DNA of 64,000 bases from Kluyvera ascorbata ATCC 33433 (GCF_000735365.1 NZ_JMPL01000011.1:1-64000), one strand, 5' to 3'; numbered from the stretch's first letter, positions 18,568 to 29,315 are shown. Notes: a model not told the origin generated them from the sequence alone. Numbers and translations: made by a program.

Positions 18568-20475
18568 TCAGGCGCCGTTTTTTAATGCTTCGAGATATTC
18601 CCACCGCTCAAACGCTTCTTCCAGCGCTTGCTCAGCCTGAGCCATATCGGCCAATACCTTTTGGGTATGGTCGTGAGGCTGGCTGAAGAAAGACGCATCG
18701 GCAACTTGAGTCTGTAACGCCTCAAGGTTCGCTTCCAGCGTTTCCAGCTTCTGCGGCAGCTGTTCCAGTTCGCGCTGCAGGTTATAGCTTAGTTTGGCAC
18801 TGGTTCGTTTGACAGTTTCTGCTTTTGGCTGAGCCACTTCCGCGCTTTTTTTCTCGGTCGTCTGTTTTTGCGCCCGTGACTGCGATTGTTGACCGCGCGC
18901 GTCGTGATAGCCGCCGACATATTGACCAATACGGCCTTCACCTTCGAAGATCCAGCATTCGGTCACGGTGTTATCAACAAACTGACGATCGTGGCTAACC
19001 AGCATGACGGTACCCTGGTAACCATCAATCAACTCTTCAAGCAGTTCGAGCGTTTCGACATCCAGGTCGTTGGTTGGTTCATCGAGAATCAACAGGTTAC
19101 TTGGCTTCAGGAATAATCTTGCCAGCAGCAGGCGGTTACGTTCACCACCGGACAGCGCGCGAACCGGGGTCATCGCACGTTTCGGATGGAACAGGAAGTC
19201 CTGCAGATAGCCCAGCACGTGGCGAGGCTTGCCGTTAACCATCACTTCCTGCTTCCCTTCGGCGAGGTTGTCCATCACCGTTCGGTCCGGATCCAGCTCA
19301 GCACGGTGCTGGTCGAAGTAAGCCACTTCCAGCTTGGTGCCGACGTGAATACGTCCGCTATCGGCTTCTAACTGGCCAAGCATCAGCTTCAGTAATGTGG
19401 TTTTGCCGCAGCCGTTCGCGCCAATCAGCGCAATTTTGTCGCCGCGTTGAACCTGCGCCGAGAAGTCTTTCACCAGCACTTTGCCGTTAACCTGGTAGTT
19501 AACGTCTTCCATCTCGAAGACGATTTTGCCGGAGCGAGACGCTTCTTCGACCTGCATTTTCGCGCTGCCCATCACTTCACGGCGAGCGCTGCGTTCGTTA
19601 CGCATCGCTTTCAGCGCGCGCACGCGGCCTTCGTTACGAGTACGACGTGCTTTGATGCCCTGGCGGATCCACACTTCTTCCTGCGCCAGCTTGCGATCGA
19701 ACTCGGCGTTTTGCAGATCTTCAACGCGCAGCGCTTCTTCTTTTTCCAGCAGGTACTGATCGTAGTTGCCCGGGTAGGTCACCAGCTTGCCGCGATCGAG
19801 ATCGACAATACGGGTCGCCATATTGCGGATAAAGGAACGGTCGTGGGAGATAAAGATAATCGTACCTTTGAAGGTCTTCAGGAAGCCTTCCAGCCAGTCG
19901 ATGGTTTCAATATCCAGGTGGTTCGTCGGTTCGTCGAGCAGTAGCACGCGTGGCGCGCTAACCAGCGCACGACCTAATGCGGCTTTACGCAGCCAGCCGC
20001 CGGACAACGCCGCCAGCTCCATATCCGGCTCCAGACCCAGCTGTGCCAACACTTCGTTGATGCGGTTTTCCAACTGCCACAGACCGTGGTGATCCAGCTG
20101 TTCCTGAACCTTCGCCAGCTCCTGCAGGTTTTTATCGCTTGGATCGGTCATCACCAGGTGCGAGATATCATGATAGCGTTTGAGATATACCGCCTGCTCT
20201 TCGATACCTTCGGCGACAAAGTCGTAGACGCTGCCCTGCACGTTACGTGGTGGATCCTGCTGCAGACGCGCCACAACCAGATCCTGTTCGTAAATAATAC
20301 GACCGTCGTCCAGACCCTGCTCACGGTTGAGGATCTTCATCAGCGTGGATTTGCCCGCGCCGTTACGGCCGACCAGACAGACGCGCTCGTTATCCTCGAT
20401 ATGCAGCTCTGCATTATCAAGAAGCGGCGCATCGCTGAACGACAGCCACGCACCGTGCATACTAATTAATGACAT
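18568..20475 (-). CDS. uup: Uup, ABC-F ATPase
   Basis: 635 residues, identical in length to E. coli Uup. Two ABC cassettes: Walker A GRNGAGKST at 36-44 and GANGCGKTT in the second, signatures LSGGWLRKA and LSGGERNRL, Walker B LLLDEPTNHLD and LILDEPTNDLD. It has the linker between them and a C-terminal coiled coil after about residue 550 that binds DNA. ABC-F proteins act on ribosomes; Uup also affects precise excision of transposons. It lies 12 bases after rlmKL and ahead of pqiA. Confidence 0.95.
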   Translation of the reverse strand: MSLISMHGAWLSFSDAPLLDNAELHIEDNERVCLVGRNGAGKSTLMKILNREQGLDDGRIIYEQDLVVARLQQDPPRNVQGSVYDFVAEGIEEQAVYLKRYHDISHLVMTDPSDKNLQELAKVQEQLDHHGLWQLENRINEVLAQLGLEPDMELAALSGGWLRKAALGRALVSAPRVLLLDEPTNHLDIETIDWLEGFLKTFKGTIIFISHDRSFIRNMATRIVDLDRGKLVTYPGNYDQYLLEKEEALRVEDLQNAEFDRKLAQEEVWIRQGIKARRTRNEGRVRALKAMRNERSARREVMGSAKMQVEEASRSGKIVFEMEDVNYQVNGKVLVKDFSAQVQRGDKIALIGANGCGKTTLLKLMLGQLEADSGRIHVGTKLEVAYFDQHRAELDPDRTVMDNLAEGKQEVMVNGKPRHVLGYLQDFLFHPKRAMTPVRALSGGERNRLLLARLFLKPSNLLILDEPTNDLDVETLELLEELIDGYQGTVMLVSHDRQFVDNTVTECWIFEGEGRIGQYVGGYHDARGQQSQSRAQKQTTEKKSAEVAQPKAETVKRTSAKLSYNLQRELEQLPQKLETLEANLEALQTQVADASFFSQPHDHTQKVLADMAQAEQALEEAFERWEYLEALKNGA

Positions 20476-20487
20476 TCTTTATTCCTT

Positions 20488-22593
20488 TCAGGCCGCGGTA
20501 ATCAGCCAGCAGTTGTGGATCTGACGGTTACGGGCGAAATCCTGAGACTGTGTTTTTTGGGTAATGTCTTGTGCTTTCAGTCCCAGTTCTGCCAGGCCGT
20601 CGTGGTCCATACGGAAACCGCGTTTGTTGTTGGAGAACATGATGGTGCCGCCTTTACGCAGCAGACGTTTCAGATCTTTCATCAGACGCAGATGATCGCG
20701 CTGAACGTCAAACGCATCTTCCATACGTTTGGAGTTTGAGAAGGTGGGTGGATCGATAAAGATAACGTCGAACTGTTCATCGGTATCGCGCAGCCACGCC
20801 AGCACGTCCGCCTGCATCAGACGATGCGCACGACCGGTTAAGCCGTTAAGGCGCAGGTTACGCTCTGCCCACTCCAGATAGGTACGCGACATATCCACGG
20901 TAGTGGTCGAACGCGCGCCGCCCAGACCCGCGTGCACGCTAGCGCTGCCGGTATAGGAGAAGAGGTTCAGGAAGTCTTTGCCTTTACTCATCTCACCCAG
21001 CATGCGGCGGGCAATGCGGTGGTCGAGGAACAGACCGGTATCGAGGTAATCGGTCAGGTTGACCCACAGGCGCGCGTTGTATTCGCTCACCTGCATGAAG
21101 TCGCCCTTCTCGTTCATCTTCTGATACTGGTTTTTACCCTTCTGACGCTCACGGGTTTTCAGCACCAGCTTGTTCGGCGCAATACCGAGCACGGCGATGG
21201 TCGCGGCGATAATATCAAACAGACGCTGACGCGCTTTATTGGCATCGACGGTTTTCGGCGGCGCATATTCCTGCACCACTACCCAGTCGGCGTAGCGGTC
21301 AACGGCCACGTTGTATTCCGGCAGGTCAGCGTCGTACAAGCGGTAGCATTCAATCCCTTCCTGTTTCGCCCACTTTTCATATTTCTTCAGATTTTTACGC
21401 AGACGGTTGGCGTAATCTTCTGCCAGAGAAGCAGGCTTCTCGCCGGTGGTTTCGGTCAGATGGTAGTTTTTCTGTACACAGTCCAACGGGCCGTTTTTGG
21501 CTTTAAACTGACGCTCAGCGCGCAGCTGCAGGCAGCTTAACAGCTCCGGAGAGGCGCTAAACAGCGACAGATTCCAGCCGCCAAAGTGGTTTTTCATATT
21601 GCGGCCGAGCAGGCTGTGCATCGCAATCAACGCCGGTTCACTTTCCAGACGTTCGCCGTATGGCGGGTTGCTGATAACGGTACCGTAAGGGCCTTTCGGC
21701 AGCGGGTTGGTCAGCTGCGCCACGTCTTTCACTTCAAAGGTGATAAGCTCGCCAATCCCCGCACGGCGGGCGTTGCTTCGCGCCAGCTCAACGACACGGC
21801 TGTCGATGTCGGAACCAAAGAAGCGAGATTCATAGGCAGCAAGGCCGGCACGGGCGCGAGTCTGGGCGTCAGCTTTGACCTCTTTCCAGACCGCGTCGTC
21901 ATGCTGTGCCCAACCGCTGAAGCCCCAATGGCCGCGATGCAGCCCTGGTGCACGGTCAGTCGCCCACATTGCTGCTTCAATCAGCAGCGTGCCGGAACCA
22001 CACATTGGGTCGAGCAGCGGCGTGCCCGGCACCCAGCCGGAACGCATGACAATAGCGGCCGCCAGGTTCTCTTTGATCGGCGCCATACCGGTGCGATCGC
22101 GGTAGCCGCGCAGGTGTAGGCCTTCGCCGCTCAGATCGAGAGAGATATAGGCGGTCTCTTTGTTGAGGCGCACGTTAATACGCAGATCCGGATTGTCGCG
22201 ATCGACGTTAGGACGCGGTAGATTTTTGCGCGTAAAGGCATCGACGATCGCATCTTTTACCTTCAACGCACCGTACTGGCTGTTACGAATGCTATCGTTC
22301 AGGCCGCCGAAGCTCACCGCAAAGGTAGCATCCGGGGTGAAGATAGCGGTCCAGTCAATAGCCTGTACGCCAAGATAAAGATCGAGATCGCTCCAGACGC
22401 TACATTCTCCCAGCGGCATCATGATGCGCGACGCCAGGCGGCTCCACATCAGGCTTTTGTACAGAAGCTGCGTGTCGCCCTGGAAATGGACGCCGCCCTG
22501 GGCAATCTGGCACTCTTGGGCGCCCAGGCCTTCCAGTTCAGTTTTTAACAGCTCTTCCAGCCCACGGGCCGTACTGGCAAACAGAGAATTCAT
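20488..22593 (-). CDS. rlmL: RlmKL, bifunctional 23S rRNA m2G2445/m7G2069 methyltransferase
   Basis: 701 residues, one less than E. coli YcbY. The N-terminal half has a THUMP domain (about residues 45-155) and the RlmL methyltransferase with the NPPYGERL motif, which makes m2G2445. The C-terminal half (from about 400) is the RlmK methyltransferase with [14 protein letters not shown]-type SAM motif and [12 protein letters not shown], which makes m7G2069. It heads the leftward series rlmKL-uup-pqiABC and is divergent from ycbX. Confidence 0.95.
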   Translation of the reverse strand: MNSLFASTARGLEELLKTELEGLGAQECQIAQGGVHFQGDTQLLYKSLMWSRLASRIMMPLGECSVWSDLDLYLGVQAIDWTAIFTPDATFAVSFGGLNDSIRNSQYGALKVKDAIVDAFTRKNLPRPNVDRDNPDLRINVRLNKETAYISLDLSGEGLHLRGYRDRTGMAPIKENLAAAIVMRSGWVPGTPLLDPMCGSGTLLIEAAMWATDRAPGLHRGHWGFSGWAQHDDAVWKEVKADAQTRARAGLAAYESRFFGSDIDSRVVELARSNARRAGIGELITFEVKDVAQLTNPLPKGPYGTVISNPPYGERLESEPALIAMHSLLGRNMKNHFGGWNLSLFSASPELLSCLQLRAERQFKAKNGPLDCVQKNYHLTETTGEKPASLAEDYANRLRKNLKKYEKWAKQEGIECYRLYDADLPEYNVAVDRYADWVVVQEYAPPKTVDANKARQRLFDIIAATIAVLGIAPNKLVLKTRERQKGKNQYQKMNEKGDFMQVSEYNARLWVNLTDYLDTGLFLDHRIARRMLGEMSKGKDFLNLFSYTGSASVHAGLGGARSTTTVDMSRTYLEWAERNLRLNGLTGRAHRLMQADVLAWLRDTDEQFDVIFIDPPTFSNSKRMEDAFDVQRDHLRLMKDLKRLLRKGGTIMFSNNKRGFRMDHDGLAELGLKAQDITQKTQSQDFARNRQIHNCWLITAA

Positions 22594-22691
22594 ATCGTCA
22601 CTTTTACTCGCAGAAAATTGTTGCGCATTATAGCCAATCTGCGCCCCATGTCATAAAGTTAAAGGCTTATTTTCGACTCAGGGACAGCGTT

Positions 22692-23801
22692 GTGGCTACA
22701 TTATCGCGGCTTTTTATACATCCGGTGAAATCTATGCGCGGCATCGGGCTTACGCACGCCTTTGCCGATATTAGCGGGATGGCGTTTGACCGCATTTTCA
22801 TGATCACCGAGCCTGATGGCACCTTTATTACCGCCCGTCAGTTCCCGGCGATGGTGCGCTTTACCCCTGCGGTCCTTCACGATGGTTTACACCTCACCGC
22901 GCCCGACGGCAGCAGTGCGTTAGTCCGTTTTGCGGATTTCGTCGGTCAGCCGTCGCCAACCGAAGTTTGGGGCAACCATTTTACCTCGCGTATTGCGCCT
23001 GACGCCATCAATCAGTGGCTCACGCCGTTCTTTAAACGCGATGTCCAGCTTCGCTGGCTGGGTGATGACCTCACCCGTCGCGTTAAGCGCCACGATGCGG
23101 TACCGCTCTCATTCGCCGATGGTTTTCCGTTCCTGCTCACCAACGAAGCTTCGCTGCGCGACCTGCAACAGCGCTGCCGCGCCAGCGTTCGCATGGAACA
23201 GTTCCGCCCTAATCTGGTGGTAACCGGCGCGCAGGCCTGGGAAGAAGACAGCTGGAAGACGCTGCGCATTGGCGACGTGGTCTTCGATGTCGTGAAGCCA
23301 TGCAGCCGCTGTATCTTCACTACTATCAGCCCAGAAAAAGGGCAAAAACACCCGGCAGCAGAACCGCTGAGCACGCTACAGTCATTTCGCACTAACCCCG
23401 CCAACGGCGATGTGGATTTCGGTCAAAACCTGATTGCCCGCAACAGTGGCGTGGTTCGCGTGGGCGATGAAGTGGAAATTCTCACCACCGGCCCGGCCAT
23501 CGTGTATGGTGCAGGGAAAAGCGACGAGGCGCTGGACCCGCAGACGCAGCAGGATGCGCTCGTGGAGATTGACTGGGAAGGCAATACCTTTACCGGGAAT
23601 AATCAACAGATCTTACTGGAACAGCTAGAGCAACAGGGTATTCGCGTCCCCTATTCCTGCCGCGCGGGTATCTGCGGCAGCTGCCGCGTGACGCTACTGG
23701 ACGGAGAAGTGAGCCCGCTAAAAAAGAGTGCGATAGCTAACGATGGTACGATTCTTAGCTGTAGCTGTGTGCCGAAAACCGCACTGAAGCTGAAGCTTTA
23801 A
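22692..23801 (+). CDS. ycbX: YcbX, MOSC-domain and ferredoxin-like molybdoenzyme
   Basis: 369 residues starting at a GTG. N-terminal MOSC beta-barrel and MOSC domain (to about residue 270), including [13 protein letters not shown], followed by a 2Fe-2S ferredoxin domain with the cysteine cluster [12 protein letters not shown] and a final SCSC. E. coli YcbX uses molybdenum cofactor to reduce N-hydroxylated bases such as 6-hydroxylaminopurine, with CysJ as electron source. Its TAA overlaps the stop of the convergent zapC by 4 bases. Confidence 0.93.
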   Translation: MATLSRLFIHPVKSMRGIGLTHAFADISGMAFDRIFMITEPDGTFITARQFPAMVRFTPAVLHDGLHLTAPDGSSALVRFADFVGQPSPTEVWGNHFTSRIAPDAINQWLTPFFKRDVQLRWLGDDLTRRVKRHDAVPLSFADGFPFLLTNEASLRDLQQRCRASVRMEQFRPNLVVTGAQAWEEDSWKTLRIGDVVFDVVKPCSRCIFTTISPEKGQKHPAAEPLSTLQSFRTNPANGDVDFGQNLIARNSGVVRVGDEVEILTTGPAIVYGAGKSDEALDPQTQQDALVEIDWEGNTFTGNNQQILLEQLEQQGIRVPYSCRAGICGSCRVTLLDGEVSPLKKSAIANDGTILSCSCVPKTALKLKL

Positions 23802-24340
23802 ACCGCCTGTTCCAGGCTGTAACCGTCCAGCCCTGGCTGAGGTTGCAGCCTGTCGTTCATCACTTTGATAGGGTCGCCAAGCTGCATGGTGCGCCCGGCC
23901 AGTACCAGCCCAGGCTGTGCCAGCAGGCATAGCGCGGCGTTTTCGCCTGGCTCTACCACCAGCAAATTCACCTGGCTGTCATCGTCACTTAACCAAACGG
24001 CTGCGGCATCACCGGTCACCGGAGACCAGCTATCTTCGTGCGCGCGGAAATGCCAGCTTTTCGGCATTTGGGGTTTGAGGAAGCGAATGGCGACGAGGGC
24101 ATTAAGAATCAGCTCAGCACGATGTTCTTTCGAGAGCACAAGGTCACGACATTTTTCTTCAAAGGAGAAATAAAGCGCGGCATCGTCAACGCAAAAACCG
24201 GTTGGCGCAAAAGCATCGGGCGTTAACATTCGGCGAGCAAAACGCGAACGAAACAACATACCATTGGCTAAATCGAGCATCATTCGATCGTGCTCTTCAT
24301 CATAATACCAACGCCAGTTATCATCAGGTTTAATTCGCAT
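23798..24340 (-). CDS. zapC: ZapC, FtsZ-ring stabiliser
   Basis: 180 residues, the same length as E. coli ZapC (YcbW). ZapC binds FtsZ directly and promotes bundling of protofilaments at midcell. It has no catalytic motifs. Recognised by colinear similarity ([34 protein letters not shown]). It follows pyrD on the same strand after 164 bases, without an obvious terminator, so some read-through from pyrD is likely. Confidence 0.92.
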   Translation of the reverse strand: MRIKPDDNWRWYYDEEHDRMMLDLANGMLFRSRFARRMLTPDAFAPTGFCVDDAALYFSFEEKCRDLVLSKEHRAELILNALVAIRFLKPQMPKSWHFRAHEDSWSPVTGDAAAVWLSDDDSQVNLLVVEPGENAALCLLAQPGLVLAGRTMQLGDPIKVMNDRLQPQPGLDGYSLEQAV

Positions 24341-24504
24341 TTTTCTCTCCCATCATATTCGCATCCAATGCATTGTCTGTTCTTCCGCTGCGTTACTTTG
24401 CCTTAAATAATAAAAGACCAATATGTTTAAATAAGCAACAATACGGGAATATAATGCAACCAGGGCCGGAAATAAAGCCCTGGATCACAATACTGGGAAA
24501 AATA

Positions 24505-25515
24505 CTAGATGTGGGTAACGATTTCTTTAATCAGCGGCGGGCCTTTAAAAATAAAACCGGAATAAATCTGTACCAGAGACGCACCTGCTGCCATCTTCTC
24601 GCGCGCGGCAATCACCGAGTCGATACCGCCAACGCCAATAATAGGTAATTGGCCTTTTAATTCGGCTGACAGCATACGAATAATTTCGGTGCTCTTTAAT
24701 TGTAATGGACGACCACTTAAACCACCCATTTCATCGCAATTTTTCATCCCCTGAACCAAAGAACGATCCAATGTGGTATTGGTCGCAATCACCCCATCAA
24801 TATTATGGCGAACTAAACTATCGGCCACCTGGATCAACTCTTCATGAGAAAGATCCGGCGCGATCTTCACCGCCACTGGAACATATTTATGATGCTTTTG
24901 TTCAAGTTCAGATTGCTTATTTTTAATACCGGAAAGGAGATCGTCAAGCGCATCACCATATTGCAGCGTACGCAGCCCTGGGGTATTTGGTGAGGAGATA
25001 TTAATCGCAATATAGCCCGCATAAGCGTAGATTTTTTCCATACAAATCAGATAGTCATCTTTGCCCTGCTCTACTGGCGTATCTTTATTCTTACCAATAT
25101 TAATACCCAGAATTCCGTCGAAATGCGCTTTTTTTACGTTCTCGACCAGGTTATCAACGCCGTGGTTATTGAAGCCCATGCGGTTGATCAACCCTTCGGC
25201 ATCAACCAGGCGGAACAAGCGTGGCTTGTCGTTACCCGGCTGTGGACGCGGCGTGACGGTTCCAATCTCAATAGAGCCGAATCCCATCGCCCCTAAGGCA
25301 TCAATACATTCGCCGTCTTTATCCAGACCTGCGGCCAGACCCAGCGGATTTTTAAACGTCAGTCCCATGCAGGTCACCGGTTTTTCCGGTACTTTTTGAC
25401 GCACGAGTGCTTCCAGCGGAGTGCCGGTGACGCGACGTAATTGTTGGAACGTTAATTCATGAGCGCGCTCTGGATCGAGCTGAAAAAGTGCTTTACGAAC
25501 GAAGGGATAGTACAT
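24505..25515 (-). CDS. pyrD: Dihydroorotate dehydrogenase, class 2
   Basis: 336 residues. The membrane-associated, quinone-linked FMN enzyme of UMP synthesis that oxidises dihydroorotate to orotate. The class 2 catalytic base is Ser175 in [11 protein letters not shown]; the N-terminal amphipathic helix that docks to the membrane ([13 protein letters not shown]) and the C-terminal [14 protein letters not shown]-phosphate region are intact. The start follows AGGAG in the leader and matches E. coli; a longer in-frame start upstream lies in the regulatory hairpin. It is controlled by PurR and by nucleotide-dependent start-site choice. Confidence 0.97.
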   Translation of the reverse strand: MYYPFVRKALFQLDPERAHELTFQQLRRVTGTPLEALVRQKVPEKPVTCMGLTFKNPLGLAAGLDKDGECIDALGAMGFGSIEIGTVTPRPQPGNDKPRLFRLVDAEGLINRMGFNNHGVDNLVENVKKAHFDGILGINIGKNKDTPVEQGKDDYLICMEKIYAYAGYIAINISSPNTPGLRTLQYGDALDDLLSGIKNKQSELEQKHHKYVPVAVKIAPDLSHEELIQVADSLVRHNIDGVIATNTTLDRSLVQGMKNCDEMGGLSGRPLQLKSTEIIRMLSAELKGQLPIIGVGGIDSVIAAREKMAAGASLVQIYSGFIFKGPPLIKEIVTHI

Positions 25516-25520
25516 GAACT

Positions 25521-25559
25521 CTCCTGGATTCCCGGTGTGCAAACCGGGGGCGTATTATG
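25521..25559 (-). promoter_or_regulatory. pyrD promoter and leader hairpin (nucleotide-sensitive start-site switching)
   Basis: Read leftward, the -10 CATAAT (25559-25554) is followed by GCCCCCGG, then the stem CCCGG / CCGGG (25548-25544 and 25535-25531) around TTTGCACA, with the RBS AGGAG just after. In Salmonella and E. coli pyrC/pyrD, starting at the C positions under high CTP gives a transcript whose hairpin hides the RBS, while starting further in under low CTP does not. The layout fits this closely. Confidence 0.75.
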
Positions 25560-25601
25560 TGCGATAACGCTCAAAAATGGAATTGACCTATGGCAAAAAA
25601 A

Positions 25602-25617
25602 ACGCAATCGTTTTCCC
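25602..25617. promoter_or_regulatory. PurR operator upstream of pyrD
   Basis: ACGCAATCGTTTTCCC matches the PurR consensus ACGCAAACGTTTTCNT at 14 of 16 positions (the N counted as a match). It lies about 55-70 bases upstream of the inferred pyrD start; E. coli pyrD is a known PurR target. Confidence 0.85.
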
Positions 25618-25766
25618 TCCATTCAACCCCTACGTCACTCCGCATATGCATTTTCTGGTAATTCATCATCAGAAAAAGTATTTCGCCCTGGGTTTCCCCT
25701 CTGACACACTGATGCAAATGTTATCAATTTTAGATTAATGTTTGTTTTTAGTTATAAGGAGAGACC

Positions 25767-26342
25767 ATGCGCGTCATTACTTTAGCAGGCAGCCCCCGTT
25801 TTCCTTCTCGCTCCAGCGCCCTGCTGGAGTATGCCCGGGAGAAACTCTCTGCCGCCGACGTTGAAGTTTTTCATTGGCATTTGCAGAACTTCGACCCCGA
25901 AGATCTGTTTCACGCCCGCTTTGACAGTCCCGCGCTGCAAACCTTAACCGAGCAGTTGGCACACGCCGATGGCTTGATTATCGCCACGCCGGTCTATAAG
26001 GCATCATTCGCTGGCGCATTAAAAGCGCTGCTGGATCTGCTGCCTGAGCGTGCGCTTGAAGGCAAAGTTGTGCTGCCACTGGCAACTGGCGGCACGGTGG
26101 CACATATGCTGGCGGTGGATTACGCCTTGAAACCAGTGCTCAATGCGTTGAAGGCCCAGGAGATCCTACAGGGGGTCTTTGCCGATGATAGCCAGGTGAC
26201 CGATTATCAGCATAAGCCCCAGTTCAGCCCGAATCTGCACACGCGACTGGACAGCGCGCTGGAGACATTCTGGCAGGCATTGCATCGGCGGGACATCCAG
26301 GTTCCCACGTTAAGTGCCGCACGACTCACCGAACATGTTTGA
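25767..26342 (+). CDS. ssuE: SsuE, NADPH-dependent FMN reductase (solitary)
   Basis: 191 residues, the same as E. coli SsuE. Reduces FMN for the two-component alkanesulfonate monooxygenase SsuD. The flavin-binding start [16 protein letters not shown] and the pi-helix tyrosine Tyr119 (Tyr118 in literature numbering) in [10 protein letters not shown] are intact. RBS AAGGAGAG precedes the ATG. Oddity: in E. coli ssuE heads ssuEADCB at this place, but here a terminator follows at once and pepN is next, so the transporter and monooxygenase genes are missing from the locus. Confidence 0.94.
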   Translation: MRVITLAGSPRFPSRSSALLEYAREKLSAADVEVFHWHLQNFDPEDLFHARFDSPALQTLTEQLAHADGLIIATPVYKASFAGALKALLDLLPERALEGKVVLPLATGGTVAHMLAVDYALKPVLNALKAQEILQGVFADDSQVTDYQHKPQFSPNLHTRLDSALETFWQALHRRDIQVPTLSAARLTEHV

Positions 26343-26345
26343 TAA

Positions 26346-26381
26346 AAAAAACGCCGCAGGGATAACCCAGCGGCGTTTTTG
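26346..26381. terminator. Bidirectional terminator between ssuE and pepN
   Basis: Stem ACGCCGC / GCGGCGT flanked by A7 on the left and T5 on the right, so both the rightward ssuE and leftward pepN transcripts meet a T run. It directly follows the ssuE stop. Confidence 0.88.
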
Positions 26382-26396
26382 TTTGTATCGATAAAG

Positions 26397-26463
26397 TAGC
26401 CCGGCCGAGCAACGCGACGCCGGGAAAATCCCGGAGTCGGCGTTAACGCCTCGTCCGAGCTAC
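26397..26463. repeat. REP-type element 2, a head-to-head pair (BIME-like)
   Basis: First unit GTAGCCCGGCCGAGC...GACGCCGGG (26397-26424), then an inverted unit CCCGGAGTCGGCG...CCGAGCTAC (26430-26463). It lies between the terminator and the pepN stop at 26467. Confidence 0.82.
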
Positions 26464-26466
26464 GTA

Positions 26467-29079
26467 TCAGGCTAATGCTTTCGCAATCTTCTCGTACAGA
26501 TCTCCGGACAGGTTTTCCAGCCCTTTCAGCTGTTCCAGCGCGGCACGCATTAACGCCTGACGCTTCGCATCGTAACGTTTCAGGCGGATCAACGGCTCAA
26601 TCAGACGCGAAGCCACCTGCGGGTTTTTGCTGTTCAGCACGGTGAGCATTTCTACCAGGAACTGATAGCCGCTACCGTCTGCCGCATGGAACGCCGCCGG
26701 GTTACTGCCCGCAAAGGCACCAATCAGTGAACGAATACGGTTCGGGTTATTCATGCTGAATGAGCGGTGGTTCAGCAGCTTACGTACCGTTGCCAGCACG
26801 TCATCCGCCGGGCTTGTTGCCTGCAGAATCAGCCATTTATCCATCACCAGCCCGTCATGATGCCATTTGTCATCATACTCTTGCATCAGCGCGTCGCGGC
26901 ATGGCAGTTCAGCCGCTACAGCAGCAGACAGCGCCGCCAGCGCATCCGTCATGTTATCGGCATTATGGTACTGCTCGCTCACCAGCTTATCGCCAAGCTC
27001 ACGGTCACCAAACGCCAGGTAGCGCAGGCAGGTATTGCGCAGCGAACGCTTGCCAATGTCGGCATGCTCTACGCGATAGCTGTCGAGCTTGTTGGCGTTA
27101 TAAACCGCCAGACATTCATCGGCCAGCTCAGTCGCCAGCGTACGGGTCAGCGCTTCGCGCACCGCGGCAATGGCGATAGGATCGATAATCTCGAACAGCT
27201 CGGCAATTTCGCTCGTTGATGGCAGCGTCAGGATTTCAGCCGCCAGCGCCGGGTCAATGTGCTCATGAAGCAGAATCGCGCGGAACGCGTCGGCCACGTG
27301 GACCGGCAGCGACAGCGGCTGGCCCTGCTGATGGCGGGCAACGTTCAGCTTGATATAGGTTGCGAGCAGGCTCTGCGCCGCATCCCAGCGAGAGAAGTCA
27401 TTACGTGCATGACGCATCAGGAACGTCAGTTGCTGATCGCTCCATTTATATTCCAGTTTCACCGGCGCTGAGAATTCACGCAGTAACGATGGTACCGGCT
27501 GGAAGTAGACGTTATCGAAAACAAAGGTCTGCTCGGCCTGGGTCACATTCAGCACGTGATGCACCGGGTGCCCGTCTTTCTGCAGCGGGATCACTTTGCC
27601 TTCGTTATCGTACAGTTCAATGTCGAACGGAATATGCAGCGGGAATTTTTCATCCTGCTCAGCGGTCGCTGGCGTACGCTGACGGATGGTCAACGTATAC
27701 TGCTCGGTTTCCGGGTTGTAGTCGTCATGCACGCTGACAATCGGCGTACCGGCCTGGCTGTACCAGCGGCGGAAATGAGACAGGTCAACGTTGGACGCGT
27801 CTTCCATCGCCTGCACGAAGTCATCACAGGTTGCGGCGCTGCCGTCGTGACGTTCGAAGTACAGCTGCATGCCTTTCTGGAAGTTGGTCTCACCCAGCAG
27901 GGTGTGCAGCATGCGGATAACTTCTGCCCCTTTCTCATACACCGTCAGGGTGTAGAAGTTATTCATTTCGATAACTTTGTCCGGACGGATTGGGTGCGCC
28001 ATCGGGCTCGCGTCTTCCGCAAACTGCAGGCCGCGCATGGTGCGCACGTTGCTGATGCGGTTCACGGCGCGTGAACCTAAATCAGAGCTGAATTCCTGGT
28101 CACGGAAAACGGTTAGGCCTTCTTTCAGGCTCAACTGGAACCAGTCGCGGCAGGTAACGCGGTTACCGGTCCAGTTGTGGAAATACTCGTGGCCAATCAC
28201 GCGTTCAATGTCGAGATAGTCTTTATCCGTTGCGGTATCGGTACGCGCCAGCACGTATTTGGAGTTAAAGACGTTCAGCCCTTTGTTCTCCATCGCGCCC
28301 ATATTAAAGAAGTCGACGGCGACAATCATATAGATGTCGAGGTCATACTCGAGGCCGAAGCGATCTTCATCCCACTTCATGGAGTTTTTCAGCGAGGTCA
28401 TCGCCCACGGCGCGCGGTCCAGGTTGCCGCGGTCAACGAACAGCTCCAGCGCCACTTCACGACCAGAACGCGTTTTGAAGGTATCACGCAGTACGTCAAA
28501 ATCACCGGCTACCAGCGCAAACAGATAGCATGGTTTTGGGAACGGATCCTGCCACTGTACCCAGTGACGGCCATTTTCCAGCTCACCCTCGGCAACGCGG
28601 TTGCCGTTAGAGAGCAGGAACGGATATTTGGTTTTATCAGCGGTAATTTTGGTGGTAAAGCGCGCCAGCACGTCCGGGCGGTCAAGATACCAGGTTATGT
28701 GGCGGAAGCCTTCTGCTTCACACTGGGTGCACAGCGCTTCGCCAGACTGATACAGCCCTTCTAACGCCGTATTCGCCGCTGGGCTGATTTCATTCACAAT
28801 CTTCAGCGTGAAACGTTCTGGCAGGCCAGCAATAACCAGGTAGTTATCTTCTTCTTTATAGTTATCCCACGGCTCGCCGTTAACGTGAAGGGAGATAAGG
28901 GTTAAATCTTCACCGTTCAGACGTAGCGGTACATCAGACGCTGCGTGGCGGGAAACCTGGCTTTCCGCAGTCACGATGGTTTTTGCGGCATCCAGGTCAA
29001 AGGCCAGGTCAATATCACTAATCAGGTAGTCCGGCGCACGGTAGTCGTGGCGGTACTTGGCTTGGGGCTGTTGTGTCAT
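26467..29079 (-). CDS. pepN: Aminopeptidase N
   Basis: 870 residues, exactly the E. coli length. A cytoplasmic M1 zinc metallopeptidase and the main broad aminopeptidase of the cell. The exopeptidase motif GAMEN is at 261-265 and the zinc motif HEYFH at 297-301, with the third ligand Glu in KEGLTVFRDQEF. The C-terminal helical domain is complete. It is transcribed alone leftward, divergent from pncB, and faces ssuE across a terminator and a REP pair. Confidence 0.97.
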   Translation of the reverse strand: MTQQPQAKYRHDYRAPDYLISDIDLAFDLDAAKTIVTAESQVSRHAASDVPLRLNGEDLTLISLHVNGEPWDNYKEEDNYLVIAGLPERFTLKIVNEISPAANTALEGLYQSGEALCTQCEAEGFRHITWYLDRPDVLARFTTKITADKTKYPFLLSNGNRVAEGELENGRHWVQWQDPFPKPCYLFALVAGDFDVLRDTFKTRSGREVALELFVDRGNLDRAPWAMTSLKNSMKWDEDRFGLEYDLDIYMIVAVDFFNMGAMENKGLNVFNSKYVLARTDTATDKDYLDIERVIGHEYFHNWTGNRVTCRDWFQLSLKEGLTVFRDQEFSSDLGSRAVNRISNVRTMRGLQFAEDASPMAHPIRPDKVIEMNNFYTLTVYEKGAEVIRMLHTLLGETNFQKGMQLYFERHDGSAATCDDFVQAMEDASNVDLSHFRRWYSQAGTPIVSVHDDYNPETEQYTLTIRQRTPATAEQDEKFPLHIPFDIELYDNEGKVIPLQKDGHPVHHVLNVTQAEQTFVFDNVYFQPVPSLLREFSAPVKLEYKWSDQQLTFLMRHARNDFSRWDAAQSLLATYIKLNVARHQQGQPLSLPVHVADAFRAILLHEHIDPALAAEILTLPSTSEIAELFEIIDPIAIAAVREALTRTLATELADECLAVYNANKLDSYRVEHADIGKRSLRNTCLRYLAFGDRELGDKLVSEQYHNADNMTDALAALSAAVAAELPCRDALMQEYDDKWHHDGLVMDKWLILQATSPADDVLATVRKLLNHRSFSMNNPNRIRSLIGAFAGSNPAAFHAADGSGYQFLVEMLTVLNSKNPQVASRLIEPLIRLKRYDAKRQALMRAALEQLKGLENLSGDLYEKIAKALA

Positions 29080-29251
29080 AAAAAACCTTTAGCATCTTTT
29101 GTAAATGTGACCTCCAGTCTATTCCTGTTGTGTTAAACGCGCTACGCAGAATCTTCATCTTTTCCAGTCAAATAGGGAAAAATGATACATTTGCGTAACA
29201 CACCGCACAAAACGCCATGGTGACTCTTCGTGCCTTATGGTGTGATCGGGG

Positions 29252-29279
29252 TTCAATAAATCGATAAACAAGGTATACT
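29252..29279 (+). promoter_or_regulatory. pncB promoter
   Basis: -35 like TTCAAT at 29252-29257 and -10 TATACT at 29274-29279 with 16 bases between. It would place the start of transcription just ahead of the NadR box. Confidence 0.6.
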
Positions 29280-29297
29280 CCAGCGATTCTCCCCTGT

Positions 29298-29315
29298 TGT
29301 TTATTGTACTAAACG
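29298..29315 (+). promoter_or_regulatory. NadR operator of pncB
   Basis: TGTTTATTGTACTAAACG fits the NadR consensus TGTTTA-N6-TAAACA with one mismatch in the last base. It lies between the -10 and the pncB ATG, where NadR represses pncB when NAD is plentiful. Confidence 0.85.
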
